NCBI GenBank assembly: GCA_016946835.1
Contig: JACVTC010000016.1
Coordinates: 1,768,631 to 1,832,630 of the forward strand
DNA from: Neocallimastix lanati (nom. inval.)
Taxonomy: Eukaryota > Neocallimastigomycota > Neocallimastigomycetes > Neocallimastigales > Neocallimastigaceae
DNA: 64,000 nucleotides
Direction: 5' to 3'
This document shows positions 1 through 13,112 of the stretch, piece by piece. Position 1 is the first letter of the stretch. The number at the start of each line of letters is the position of its first letter. Made by a program: the position numbers and the translations under genes. Below the pieces are notes generated by a model, which ran no database searches, was not told the origin of the DNA, and saw nothing but the letters and a program-made list of their open reading frames with translations.

Positions 1-903
1 TAAAATGATCCTATTTTATTAAAATTTAAATTGCTAAAAATAGTAAATTAATATACATTTATTATAATTAAATAATTCTTAATTGTGAATTATAAAAAAA
101 AACTATAATTAAAAAATAAAAAATCTTAATTTATTAATATATTAATAAGTTGTGGCTTATACATTATTTATATTACATTTGAACCTCAATCATAGATATA
201 TTTTGTTTATTTATATAATATACTATTTGTACATTCATGATATTTTATATCAAAATGTGTTATAAAATAGTATATTAGTATATTTAATAATAATTATTAA
301 AACTTAAATCTTCTGTCAATAATAATTTTTATAATATTATTAAATATTCACTATTATATTATAATTACTATTACAATGTATTAAAAAATTAATTATATTA
401 TATTAAAATTAAATATATATAGTTGATTATCATTTGCTATATTATAATTTTATATTTAGTTTATTATTAAACTATAATTTTTTTTTGTAAAATAAACCTA
501 ATAATAACGATCCTTCGAATAATTATTAAACTGAGGTTAACTTGGTTAATTCTAGGATAAAAAATATTAATATTAATAAAAATAATATAATTATACTAAG
601 TAATAGTAAGAACACATAAAAGTCCCCCATATCAAATGTTATAATGAATACATTTGTTACATCTATACTGAATATATAAAATATTTAAAAGGATTGTTAA
701 TATAAATTTAAACAACATAAAATAAATGTATAATCTAAATTTACATAAAACAAAAATATAAAAGTACTTCGATTAATTACTCAATAAGTAAATATTTAAA
801 ATAATATGAATGAATAAGTATATAGTAGTTATCACTCCCTCAAATAAGATTTTTATATAAAAATATTATTCTCAAGTTTTGTATTTTTGTATCATTTGAA
901 TTT
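1..903. other. AT-rich intergenic DNA
   Basis: Low-complexity A/T sequence with short homopolymers. I see no coding frame, RNA gene or clear repeat here. It ends where LINE-derived coding sequence becomes recognisable near 904. Confidence 0.7.
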
Positions 904-1157
904 ATACTATTAATATAACGTGGAGGGTTGATTATCTTTGCCACAACAGGGGCAAGTCTTGGGATAATCTTCTGAAACTCTACCCATTCTAATAGCAATA
1001 GTAGTATTGTATTTATAACCACAGCGTAAATGTATAATCCACGAATAACCTAAGTTGAATTGGAGATATTTTAAGTATTTATATTTTTTGTACAAAATCT
1101 AAATTCTTTAGTCCAATTATCATAGCAAACTTCAAAAAGAGATCATCTAGAAATGGT

Positions 1158-1160
<3 letters not shown>
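904..1160 (-). pseudogene. LINE C-terminal relic, rearranged
   Basis: Two pieces of a LINE protein are recognisable on the minus strand. Positions 910-1095 encode a stretch like the C-terminal zinc-knuckle region of the large LINE next door (YPKTCPCCG against CPKCCPCCG, preceded by an LRCGYKYNT-like stretch that matches IRCGFKFDI). Positions 1104-1160 encode LPFLDDLFLKFAMII, which in the intact LINE lies downstream of the zinc knuckle. Here it lies upstream on the coding strand, so the order is swapped and two fragments are probably joined. The zinc-knuckle piece is clearly diverged, so this is an older copy or another subfamily. The poly(T) run at 1161 marks where the younger LINE abuts it. 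Confidence 0.65.
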
Positions 1161-1204
<44 letters not shown>

Positions 1205-4200
1205 CTTAGAGAATAACTTTATTTAATTTATAATAATAATAAAATTACATGATTTTAAAGAAATAAAAAAATAATAAAATACATGAAATAAAATATTATA
1301 TATTATAAAATTATAAAAGTGCGTTAGAAGCAATAGCCTCTAACTTTTCCCATTCCTCGATAATAACACCACGTCCATTATTGTGAGTAATAATTTCAGT
1401 ATTAGTGTTATCAATCGAATCTGTATCTGGAGGTGAAAATCCATGCCTTATCATTTCGACGTCGACGCTCTTGGTAACGGTAGATTCAACGGAATACCAT
1501 TTCATCATCAAACTAAAAGATCGACAAATTAATGGTATTACGTTTGTTAGAAACTCCGCAATCCCCACAAAATACGGAACAGTTGACGAAGTTGAACTTT
1601 GTTTAAAAATATTGTCAACTAATTGTCTTTGTTCCCCATCATTAACTTTAATTTTTGAATATATTGAACGCCCACCAAGAAGTGCACTCAATATATAATA
1701 ATAAATATTATTATCATAATCCTTTTCTGAATCAAAAGAAACATCCAAGGATTTTTGTTCAATTATCAATGCAAACTTCAAAAAGAGATCATCTAGAAAA
1801 GGTAAAGATTTATTTCTGTAATTTTCCAATTCTTTACAGGCAAAGATCCAATGAAAAAAGCTAGGTACACTAACACCACAACATGGGCAACATTTAGGGC
1901 AATCTTCTGAGACGATTTTTCTTTTAATGGAAATACTAATGTCAAATTTAAAACCACACCTAATTCGAGAAATCCAAAAGAATCCTAATTGATACTTAGG
2001 ATATTGAAATGTTAAGTTTCTGATTTCTGAAATAAATCCAAAATCATTCTCCTTGTAAATAATTGCTTTTTTAGCTTTTGAGGGTTTGAAGACATCTCTT
2101 TCCCAATAAAACTTTTTTATTTCACTTGTTTTTTTACCTTTTAATTTCCTATCCAAAGTCCTTGATTCTTTAGTCCATGAATAATGTGACATAGTAGGAA
2201 TATTATTAGTGAGATGATTAATAATACATGATGAGTTTTTCCATTTTCTAAAGCAACGTAATTGAGATATAGCACAGACAGCTGAAAGAGGAGGTATTCT
2301 CAATTCACGAGTAATATTATAGAGACTAACAGAAGAATTGCGAGATTTAAATCCGTAACTCCAATAAAGTCCTCTATTAATAATTTTTTGAGCTTTAGAA
2401 CATCTGCTCTTATTTGAACCAAAGAGAGGAGCATAATATATAACAAGACTAAGAATAAACGAAATTAAAACATATTTCTTCAATGGGAGAGGAACAGATT
2501 TATTAATAAGAAATCGAAAGTACAAATTTAACTTGACATTTAAATTACTGTTTAATTTGGATTGTATAGGTTTCAGTGATAAAGATTCATCAAAAGGAAT
2601 ACCAAGATAGGTATAGTTGTCAGTTTTAGGTAATTTTTTACTACCAATAAAGAAAGATGGATCTTCATAATTTATCGGTTTAACAAAGTTAATCGGTTTT
2701 ACAACAAGAGTAGCACACTTATTAATTCCAAAAGTCATTTCATTTTTAATAGCCCATTCATGAACTTTATTCAAAATTTTCTTAAGAGCTTGTTTAGATG
2801 GAGCAACTAAAACAATATCATCCGCAAAAAGTCCACCACAACAATATTGAGAATCTAAATATACACCATACTTATCACAATTATCCAGTATATCATTAAT
2901 GAACAAATTGAATAAAATAGGAGATAGAGGGCATCCTTGTCTAACACCACGATTAATCGAAAATTCTTCTGAGAGATTACCATTAAAAAAAGCACGAGCT
3001 TTAGAGGATAGATAAAGATTCTTTAAAAACAGATGACATTTATCTCTAATTCCTAAGTTATATAATTTGGTCAAAATATTAAAGATAGGAACTGAATCAT
3101 AGGCTTTTTTAAGATCGAGAAAAGCAAGATAAGTAAAATTTCCTTTAAATTTTCTTCTTTGACATATCTCTCTAATTGAAATATACAAACTTATGCATTC
3201 TTCTTTATTTCTAAATCCAAATTGTTCAGGTCTAACAAAATTATGTTCAAGGGCATATTTAGCAATTCTATTAGTAACAATCTTTGAAATAATTTTTAAG
3301 CCAACATTAATAAGAGAAATACCACGATAATTATTACAATCCGAAAGATCTCCTTTTTTTGGAATTGATATTATAGAAGCCGAATTCCACTCTTCAGGGA
3401 AATCACCATCCCAGATTTTGTTAAATAATGAAAGTAAACATTTAGCACACTTAGAATAGTGATCATCTGAAGAATCATCTTGATTATCGGATAAATCAGA
3501 TTTACTAAAGAAGGCTTTAAAAAATTCAATCGGAATACCATCGGGTCCAGGAGCTTTATTATTTTTCATTTCAAGCACAGTGTTTTGAATTTCTTCCATA
3601 GTAATAGAATCATTAATATCCCAAGTAAGATTATTATTAGGATTAGTTCCAAATAAACTTACCCAGTATTCATTATCCAAACTGTGTTGAGTAACATCAG
3701 AAGCTAGTTCACTGTAATGTTCAGCAAATCGATTTAATTGATCCGAATGAGAAAATAAAAAGTTACCCTGCTTGTCCTTTAAAACACTTGACGAAATAGA
3801 ATTAGAGTACATAGGCCGAGATAGCTTCTTTAATTTTAACCAAGCACTCCTAGCATTTTTATTACTAAAATCATTACATGCAGATTCTATTGACTGATGA
3901 AATTGTTTTGATTTAATAGAAAACTTAATTGACCTGACTTTACCACATATATTTTTATACTCACGAAGCAAATTTAAAAATTCATCAAGGTTTTCAAGAT
4001 TAGAACCTAAAGAAAAATTTTTGATTTCATTAAATGCAACATGCTTTTCATGAGAAAGTTTCTTGATATAATAAGGGCAGTGGAAAGCTGATCCTTTAAG
4101 ATCACAAGGAACTCTAGCATGAACTTTATCACCAACTTTATTAGCTGTTTCTATAAATTTATTGACCATTTCATTAGAACTTAATTCTTTATTATCATCA

Positions 4201-5080
4201 AATTCATTAAGAAGAATTGAGAAGTAGTTACTTGAGAATATTTCATTATGCTTTTCATTACACATGCGTTGGGACCACTTGAATCTTCTAGAAGGAGTAG
4301 GAGCACGAAAACCTTCTGAGTCATCTTTCTTACAGGAAAGGATAAGAGGGAAGTGGTCAGATATATCATTGAATGTACTACAAACAGATACCTTATTAAT
4401 GTATTCCTTCATTTTACAATTAAATAAGACATGATCAATACAAGACGATCTACCATCCCGAGCCCATGTGAAATCGAGACCTAATAAGTATTTAGTGAAC
4501 CACTGATAAGATGATTTATTAAGTAAACTATCTAATTGGGATTTAGACATATTAAAGTCACCTACAAGAATAGAAGGTGTATTAGTATGTTTCTTTATCC
4601 AATTAGTAATTTCTGAAAAGGCATTCTTTCTTTCTTCCTTATGAGTGACCGTAGGAACATAAATATTACCAATAGTGCATTTAATTCCCCAAAAAGAAGT
4701 AATGTTGACAGAAATGATATACTTATATTCAAAGGGATCAGGAGAAAATGAACATGAACGATGTACACTTATACTAAGACCTCTCATACCGGGTATATTT
4801 GGATCAGCTTTACGTAAAATTGTATTATAGTGACAAAGAAATGGGTAATTATTTGAATGTACATTAAGGTATTGGCTATTACCGACCTCTTGCAAGCAAA
4901 TACAGATGGATTTAAAAATTTCATTAAAGTATCAATACCATCACGTTTTTCATCATTCCATCCATTAATATTCCAACTGACACAAAGATTAAAGAACTGA
5001 GTAGACGGTGAATAAATATTACTATAAAGAAAAATGGTAAATAAATTCAGAAAAAAGTTCATATGTAACAAACCTCAATT
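1161..5080 (-). mobile_element. near full-length non-LTR retrotransposon (APE-type LINE), copy A
   Basis: The element reads on the minus strand. Its 3' end is a T run of about 40 at 1161-1201 (the poly(A) tail), followed by a 3' UTR with a short AAT repeat. The coding region runs up to about 5071. The bases just past the start of the endonuclease (about 5040-5080) recur at 29900-29945, so 5' sequence is shared with another copy. The 11-mer AAATGGTAAAT flanks both ends (1151-1161 and 5032-5042) and could be a target duplication, but it is AT-rich and would place the 5' boundary at 5031. Other copies or fragments lie at 16.5 kb and 24.9-30.9 kb. Confidence 0.85.
1311..5071 (-). pseudogene. LINE endonuclease/reverse transcriptase, one frameshift
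   Basis: This is the retrotransposition protein for target-primed reverse transcription. The first part (minus strand, about 5071-4900) holds the start of an APE-type endonuclease (VSWNINGWNDEKRDGI). The frame then shifts by one base near 4897-4905, and a 1194-codon frame continues to 1311. Without the shift the sequence would read on into CLQEVGN, the next endonuclease motif. Further motifs in order are VGDFNM (about 4560) and SDHFPL (about 4350) of the endonuclease; then RT motifs KAPGPDGIP (about 3545), LKKAYDSV (about 3105), RQGCPLSP (about 2935) and FADDIVL (about 2820); then a C-terminal zinc knuckle CPKCCPCCG-x-H-x-C (about 1840-1900). I see no RNase H. A single shift in an otherwise open frame means a young copy or one consensus error. 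The clade (L1/Tad-like) is not settled. Confidence 0.85.
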
Positions 5081-5811
5081 TCAGATTATTATTCATGAAG
5101 AATTTCAATATCCATAAAATATTTCTTTTGATAAAATAATAATCGAAAAAAATATATATATATAAACATTATAACTAAAATTAAAATTATACGAAAAAAA
5201 ATTTTTTGATATATATATATTATTTTTTTTTTTATTATATTTTATTATATTTTATTATATTTTATTATATTTTATATTTTTAATAAATTTATAATTAAAA
5301 ATTTGTTAATGGCAAATGATCAATTACAAATTATAATAGTAAAAACGTTTTAAATAAATATATTTTAATAATTATTTAAAATTATGTTTAAAAAAAAAAA
5401 AAAAAATAGATTGTATAATAAAAGTACATATTATTAACTTTTATTATATCCAAAATAAAACAATTATTATTATTTAATTATTTTATTATTAATAATATTA
5501 TTATTATATAAACATTCTAAAATTTATACTATTAATATAACGTTTAAAGATAAAAAAATTTTTTTTTTAATATTTATAATTATATAGATATTGATTAATA
5601 ATTTTATATATGTGTGCATAAAACTAAATTTTGTACTTTTTTTGTTTTTTTCTATATTTTTTTATGCTTAAATATAATTATATAAACATTTGATAATATC
5701 CCTAAATTATTTTGGGTAAGCTAATTTTTTTTTTTTAATATTTTTGTTTTTTAAAAAGAAAAACAATAGATTAAAATTATATTTATTAATATTATTCTTT
5801 TAATTATTTTC
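5081..5811. other. AT-rich intergenic DNA
   Basis: A/T sequence with a short run of TATTT/TTATA repeats near 5240-5275. It probably includes the 3' flank of the aspartate oxidase gene (minus strand). I see no gene and no recognisable poly(A) signal that can be singled out in such AT-rich DNA. Confidence 0.6.
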
Positions 5812-7584
5812 TTATAATCTATTTTCAAGGATGGCCTTAGAAACCTTTGTTGGACCGAAGAAGTGTTCATCATCCTTATTTGGATAATCTAAAGTGTAAT
5901 GTAAACCACGAGATTCCTTTCTACGAAGAGCACTTTCAACGATAAGGTAAGCAACATCAGCAATGTTTCTTAATTCAAGAATATCTGGAGTAACCTTGTA
6001 TTGCCAGTAGTATTCTTGAATTTCACTACGTAATAATTCTAATCTTCTCTTGGCACGTTGAAGTCTCTTATTAGTTCTAACAATTCCAACGTAATTCCAC
6101 ATGAATCTTCTGATTTCTTCCCAGTTGTGGTAAACTAAAACAATTTCATCGTTAGTAACAGCCATACCTGGATCCCAAGATGGAGCTGGAAGAGAAGTTG
6201 GTGGTTCCTTAACAAGTTCCTTAGCTAAATCGGATGCACGATGACCGTAGACAAGACCTTCTAAAAGTGAATTGGAAGCTAAACGGTTAGCTCCATGTAA
6301 ACCAGTGTAAGAACATTCACCAATAGCTAAAAGATGTGGAATAGTGGTTTGACCATGGGTATCAACAACAATACCACCACACATGTAGTGAGCAGCTGGA
6401 ACGACTGGAATTGGTTCCTTAGTCATATCAATATTGAATTCAAGACATTTGTGATAAATAGTTGGGAATCTTTCAAGAATGGTTTCAGCTGGTAAGTGAG
6501 TCATATCTAAGAAGACACATGGATCACCAGTACGCTTCATTTCAGCATCAATAGCTCTAGCAACAACATCACGTGGAGCTAAAGCACCCATTGGGTGATA
6601 CTTTTCCATGAAAGTTTTACCATTCTTTAATTTTAATTGACCACCTTCACCACGTAAAGCTTCACTAATTAAGAAACTCTTAGCCTTTGGATGGTATAAA
6701 CAGGTTGGGTGGAATTGATAGAATTCCATGTTAGCAATTTCAGCACCAGCACGGTAGGCCATAGCAACACCATCACCAGTGGCTACATCTGGGTTAGAGG
6801 TATATAAGTAAGTCTTACCAGCACCACCAGTAGCTAAAGTAACAACATTAGCTAAGAAAGTATCAATCTCACCATTTTCTCTTAAAACATAAGCACCAAT
6901 ACAACGGTTAGAAGAAGAGTGACCAATCTTCTTTTCAGTAATAAGATCAACAGCCATACTGTTACTGAAGAAAGTAATATTCTTTTCATTTTGACAAGTA
7001 GCAAGTAAAGTTCTTTGAACTTCAGCACCTGTAGCATCAGCAGCGTGAGCAACACGGTAAGTAGAGTGACCACCTTCTCTAGTTAAATCTAATTTATCAT
7101 CATTATCCTTTTTAAAAAAATAAAGATAATAATAAAATAATGGAAAAAAAAAATTTTTTTTAAATATTAATATATTATTATTATAATAAATTATCAATAA
7201 TTTAATTCATAAACTTTAAAAAAAAATTTTTTTTATAAAAAAAAATAATATAAAATATGTTATTTTTATTACCTTTTTGTGAGTAAAGTGGGCACCAAAG
7301 GAAATAAGTTCCTTAATATAACCTGGACCTTCAGTAACACAAAGTTTGACAGCTTCTTCATCATTAATGAAACAACCAGCAGTCATAGTATCCTTAATGT
7401 GAGCTTCAAAAGAATCATTATCAGAAAGTACAGCAGCAATACCACCCTGAGCATAGTTAGTGGCACCTTCAGTTAAGATACTCTTAGTTAAAACAGCAAC
7501 AGTACCAACCTTTGAGCAGTTAAGAGCAAAAACAAGACCAGCAACACCACCACCAATAACTAAGAAATCGTATTTACGTTCCAT
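5812..7584 (-). CDS. nadB: L-aspartate oxidase, two exons
   Basis: The flavoenzyme oxidises L-aspartate to iminoaspartate, the first step of bacterial-type de novo NAD synthesis. It can use fumarate instead of oxygen in bacteria, which would suit an anaerobe. Exon 1 is 7584-7273 and exon 2 is 7107-5812. Joined in phase 0 they give 535 residues, close to the 540 of E. coli NadB. Seen: FAD motif IGGGVAGL (residues 10-17), TNYAQGGIA (about 42-50), the substrate-loop signature LTREGGHS (112-119, spanning the splice region), PAAHYMCGG (about 343) and [13 protein letters not shown] (about 380), plus the helical C-terminal domain. All signature residues I can check are present. No mitochondrial presequence is apparent, so a cytosolic enzyme is inferred. 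A related succinate dehydrogenase or fumarate reductase subunit is less likely because of the TREGGHS and [10 protein letters not shown] context. Quinolinate synthase is not in the window. The codon use looks adapted to the host. Confidence 0.93.
7108..7272 (-). other. 165 bp intron in the aspartate oxidase gene
   Basis: The donor is AAAAAG|GTAATA and the acceptor is TTTAAAAAG|GATAAT on the minus strand. The intron is almost pure A/T and contains stop codons in frame. Removing it joins THKK to [13 protein letters not shown], which matches the spacing of the family. Confidence 0.85.
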
Positions 7585-10500
7585 TATGTACTTATATATA
7601 TATTATTAAAGAAAATTTGTACAAAAACTATATTATAAAAAATTTTAAATTAGTTTAATAAAAAACATACATATATTTAATTTTCATTTATATATAATAA
7701 TATATAATGTATATTTTTTTATCATTTTTCATTTTATTACGAAAGTAATAAAAATATATAATAAATACTATTTATATATATATATATATATATTTTATTT
7801 TTCAATATTTTCAACTATTATATTTTTATCTTAATATAATATTTAATAAATTTTTTAAATTTCCCCTTTTTTTTGATTCTTTATCTATTACTTTTATTAT
7901 TATAATTATATAACAACATTTTTTATAAACTCCTTTAGGCACTACTTTTTTAAAACATAACTTTATTTAAATTTAAACTAATAGCATTATCTATTATTTT
8001 TTCTCTAATACTCTAGTTCATAATTTTAATTATTATAATTTATCATGTAACATTCATGTTACTTATATATCTTCTTGAAATTAAAAAACAAAAAGTTTTC
8101 CACTTAATTTACTAAATAATATTATATATTCAACACTTACAATTTTAATAAAGAAAATGAATGCTAATATAATATAAAATATATTATTTGGTATAAAGAA
8201 CGTTTTTCTTTTGGTATTTTAAATATAACTAAATATTATTATCTATGAAAATATTGATTTATTGTTATTTTTAAAAATATTGAAAAGTTAATAAATCAAT
8301 ATAATTTTCCAAAACGTAAAATACATAAATACAATAAAACTATATATATTACTTATATTTTTATATTACTTTTTTTTTATATTACTACTTTTTAAAAGTG
8401 TAAAGCTAATATTGAATAAAAAAAAAGAAAAATTAAAAAAAAAAAGGAAAAAAATTTTTTTTATATATGTTTTCATTATTTATTAATTAATATTAAAATA
8501 AATAATAATAATTAGTAAATAATAATTTAATAACCAGTAAATAATAAATAATAATAAATATAATATGAATAATAATTAATTTTATTATTAATCCTTTAAC
8601 ATCAAATAATCATTAACATCTAATATTTCTTTAAAATATTTATTATTTACGATATTTATTTTATTTATTATAAATATATCCTTAATACTATATATATAAA
8701 TATTTTAAATATATTAATATATATAAATACTTTTAAAATAAATATTATTTATAGTATTCTATAATTATAATTCTATAATTCTATAAATATAAAAATTACA
8801 TATATTATTTATATTGTTTATATATACATAATATATACATTTATTTTTTTTTATTTTTATTATTAAATAAAGGATTTTTTTTATCATTATTAAACTGATC
8901 ATAATTATATAAAACATGTTCTATTTTATATACATAAAATATTAATTTATATATTGTTATATATATTGTTCAATTTATTTAAATGTATTATTTCAATATA
9001 AAATGAATTAACTCGAAATATTACATTGATCATTAAAATAAATTTATAATATTGATTTCTTATTCTTTAACCAATTTTTATATTTTTTAAAAAATATCTT
9101 GGTAAAAGTCACATGGACACAAGTGATTATACCTCTGTGATTGGGAAATAAACTATAAAAATCTCAAATTGATTTTAGATTAAAGCATAAAAAAAAATAA
9201 TTTTGTATACAAAAAAAGCAAGATGTATCTGTCTGTGTTAAAATAGAAAAATATAATTAAACAATATATGTCACTTTAAGATCGAAAAATATAATATACA
9301 GATTATCTATTAATTTATTTAAATATTAATTAAATCAGTAAATACATAAACTATAGTATTTCATCTTTTTTTTTTCTTTTTTTTAAATAAAAGTATAATA
9401 AATATAGTTAATTATCGAAATAGAGAATATTTGCTTAATAAAAATTAGTACTTTTCCTTTCTTTCTTTTTTTTTTTTTTTTTTTTTTTTTTTGATGTTAA
9501 TAATATAAAAAAATACAAAGGCTGAATTTTCTTAATTCTGTTTTTTTTTTTTTTTTTTTTTTTTATTTATTTATTTATTTATTTTACACAATTGTATAAT
9601 TTACGGAACAAGATATAATCAAAAGATATATTTTTTCATTTATTGGATATTTACTTATGATTATTATTAAGATTCTCATCTTTATTATTCTTATTATTAT
9701 ATTATTATTAGTATTAAAATAATTAACTTATTTTAATTTCCTATTATATATTATTAATAAGGTTATAAAATATTAAATAACCGATTAAAACATAAGAAAA
9801 TAAAATAAAATAAAAATAATAAGAAATAAAAATTAAGTGCAAAAATATAAATAAAGCATTATGAAATTGGATTTGGTATAATATATATAAAGCTTTTAAT
9901 TTTTAAAGCTTTACACTTTCCAAGATTAATGTTTTGATTCATATCTAATTAATTTTTTTTTTTTTTTATTTAAATAATGATTTTTATAATTAACAAATTC
10001 AAATTCAAATTCGAATAATAAAAAATAAAATAAAAAAATAAATAATTTTTTAATAATACATAAAAAATATATAAAATATATTCCACATAAATGTTGTTAC
10101 CATATATTTTTAATACATAATAAATATATTTTACTATTTATAATCTATTATGAAAAATTAATATTTATTATATTATTTATAATCTATAATGAAAATTTAA
10201 TATTTATAGTTTTTATAGTATCTGAATTGTTTATATCTTTTTCTTTTTATATAATATAATTACTTTATTCTTGAAATTTATTAATAACATAATATTTATA
10301 TGACTTATATATATTAATATTTTATTATTTGATATATTATTATATATGAATATTTAATATATATATATAATATATTTAAATAATATAAAATTATTTAAAT
10401 TGTTTTAATTTATTATTATTATTTTTTAATTTATCCTTAATTAGTATTAACTATTTTTTTTTTTACTCGTATTAAATAATATAAACTATATTTTATAAAA

Positions 10501-11090
10501 TAATAAAAATTCAAATTATTATAATTCATTATATTATTTATAAAATGATTGAACGAATATCTAATATATTATTTAATATATCTGAAAAAAATATAATTAT
10601 TTACCAAAAGTAGAATGAAGGCTAGGTAAGAGTTATTGTAAGAAGATTTGACCCTATTTATATTTAGTTTAAGTCATAAGATATAATACTATATACAAAA
10701 AAATAAAAAAAAAAGAAAAAGGAAAAAAGATATGAGATTATTAATTATATATCAAGAAGCAATTATAAAAAGAAGTAAATAAAAAAATAATCAATAAAAA
10801 TTACATAGTAAATAATCATATTTTAAAAAGTAATTAATAAATAAAATTATATATATATATTATAATTATTTAAATATAATAAATATTAATAATATAAATA
10901 AATTAACAAATAAATAAATAAATAAATGTTTAATATATTTAAATAATAAAAAATTTTTATAATGGATAATACATCAATTTGTATTAGAGAAAATAATTTG
11001 AATGGCAATTTATAAATATAATTGCCTTCAATTAATAAATACAATATTTCATACAGTTGTTTCCAATTAAATAATTAACAATAAAAATAC

Positions 11091-11654
11091 AAATAATAAT
11101 AATAAAAATAATAATTATTATTATTTATTAAAGTAATATTTATTATTAATAATTCTATAATTCTGTAATATTTTTTACCTATGAACATATAATTTATTAT
11201 TAACACCACACAAAAGAATGATTCTATCATTAAATAATAATAATAAAAATAATAATTATTATTATTTATTTAAGTAATATTTATTATTAATAATTCTATC
11301 ATTCTGTAATATTTTTTACCTATGAACATATAATTTATTATTAACACCACACAAAAGAATGATTCTATCATTAAATAATAATAATAAAAATAATAATTAT
11401 TATTATTTATTTAAGTAATATTTATTATTAATAATTCTATCATTCTGTAATATTTTTTACCTATGAACATATAAATTATTATTAACACCACACAAAAGAA
11501 TGATTCTATCATTAAATAATAATAATAAAAATAATAATTATTATTATTTATTTAAGTAATATTTATTATTAATAATTCTATCATTCTGTAATATTTTTTA
11601 CCTATGAACATATAAATTATTATTAACACCACACAAAAGAATGATTCTATCATT
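11091..11654. repeat. minisatellite, 4 tandem copies of 141 bp
   Basis: Units are 11091-11231, 11232-11372, 11373-11513 and 11514-11654. Each unit has an AAT-rich start, an AATTATTATT stretch, then a less simple core (TTTTTTACCTATGAACATAT, then AACACCACACAAAAGAATGA). Copies differ at only a few positions, for example TATAATTC versus TATCATTC and TATAATTTA versus TATAAATTA. The array ends in unrelated sequence at 11655. There is no open reading frame. Confidence 0.9.
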
Positions 11655-11861
11655 AAATCTTTATTATATCATATTAAAATGTATTTATGAGTTATTATAT
11701 ATAAAAAATTATAAATCTAAATTTTTAATAACTGTATTATAAATTCGATTAAATTAAATTATAGTAAATAGTAATAAATATGAATATTAAATCCAGCAAA
11801 TAGTTATGTTTAATCAAAAATTATATAAATCTTAAAAATGAAATTATGAATAATTATGTCA

Positions 11862-11866
11862 CTAAT

Positions 11867-11917
<51 letters not shown>

Positions 11918-11930
11918 CTTATTTATTTAT
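11862..11930. repeat. (TTTA)n microsatellite
   Basis: About 16 consecutive TTTA/ATTT tetranucleotides with one C interruption near the right end. Confidence 0.9.
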
Positions 11931-12353
11931 ATACATATAATACATATTATAAATAAATAAATTATAAAAATTTTTATATAATTTATATAAATATTATAAA
12001 ATTAATTTTTATAATTAAGAATCAAAAATAAAAAATAAAATCAAACATAATAATAAAAAAAAAAAGTTTTTAATATACACTATCTATAATTAATCTAAAT
12101 ATTCGAATTTACTTTTGAATATTTAATTATTAATGAAAAGAATTTTTAAAAATAAAAAAAAAAAAAAATCATATTCATGTAATACTTTTTTTAGTTTCCT
12201 TTAATTTGTATTTTTTGAAATTCCATATTTCAATTATAAATTCAATAATAATTATTAACTAATTATCCTATAAATCTATTATTCAAATTGAACCTTTGAT
12301 GTTATAATATGTTAAAATAATATTGGTAATATATGGTAATATATGACTTTTAT

Positions 12354-12563
12354 ATGGTATTAAATAATTATATTGTAGATAAATATAGTATTATCATGGT
12401 TATATTTAATTATATTAAAAATCAGTATAATATTAATATGGCTATATTTAATTATATTGTAAATAAATATAATATTAATATGGTTATATTTAATTATAAT
12501 ATATAAATATTTAATACTAAGATGGCTATTATTAATGATATTATAGAGAAAATAATTTTAATT
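12354..12563. repeat. degenerate 42 bp tandem repeat, about 5 units
   Basis: The anchor ATGG(T/C)TAT(A/T) recurs at 12354, 12396, 12438, 12480 and 12522, exactly 42 bp apart, with TTTAATTATAT and AATATTAATATGG shared by the central units. The outer units are decayed. Confidence 0.75.
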
Positions 12564-12737
12564 GGAAAAATATATTGAATATGGTTAAATTATTTTTACC
12601 ATAAATTATTAATAAATAATTTATATAAAAATTCAATTTTATATGGTTAAAATAGTTCATATATGGCTAAATAATAACTTATAATGGAAATAAATAATTT
12701 AATAATTAAAATAATTATATTATTGGCATTGAAATAC

Positions 12738-12744
12738 TTCTTTT

Positions 12745-12776
<32 letters not shown>

Positions 12777-12820
12777 TTATTTATTTATTATTTATTTATT
12801 ATTTATTTATTTATTTATTG
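12738..12820. repeat. (ATTT)n / TATTTATTATT microsatellite
   Basis: Tetranucleotide ATTT repeats with ATT interruptions. Confidence 0.85.
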
Positions 12821-13076
12821 AAAAAAAATTATTAACATTTACTTTTTTACCAAGATTTTTATTTATTTTTAATAGATTTAATACTGTTATATTCATAAAA
12901 ATTACATATATATTTTATTATATTAAATGCATGTATTAATGATAATTGAATTAAAACAAACTTATAAATAATTTTAAACTATTTGTATCATAAACTGTAT
13001 AAACCATACTATATATTATTATTACTAGAATATGTGAATTTTTTTTTTTTTTTTATTTTACTTCTGGTGTGTAGTT

Positions 13077-13077
<1 letters not shown>

Positions 13078-13112
<35 letters not shown>

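Larger units (their letters stand above)
7585..13077. other. 5.5 kb AT-rich gene desert
   Basis: Almost pure A/T with homopolymers at about 9465-9492 and 9541-9564. The tandem repeats inside it are listed separately. Two short stretches (about 9095-9235 and 10600-10670) have more mixed composition but no coding frame or RNA signature I recognise. Promoter elements of the aspartate oxidase gene must lie at its left end, just beyond 7584, but none can be picked out. Confidence 0.7.

Noticed and set aside
11091-11654. CRISPR array
   Set aside because: The units are contiguous 141 bp tandem copies without unique spacers, in a eukaryotic AT desert with no cas genes.
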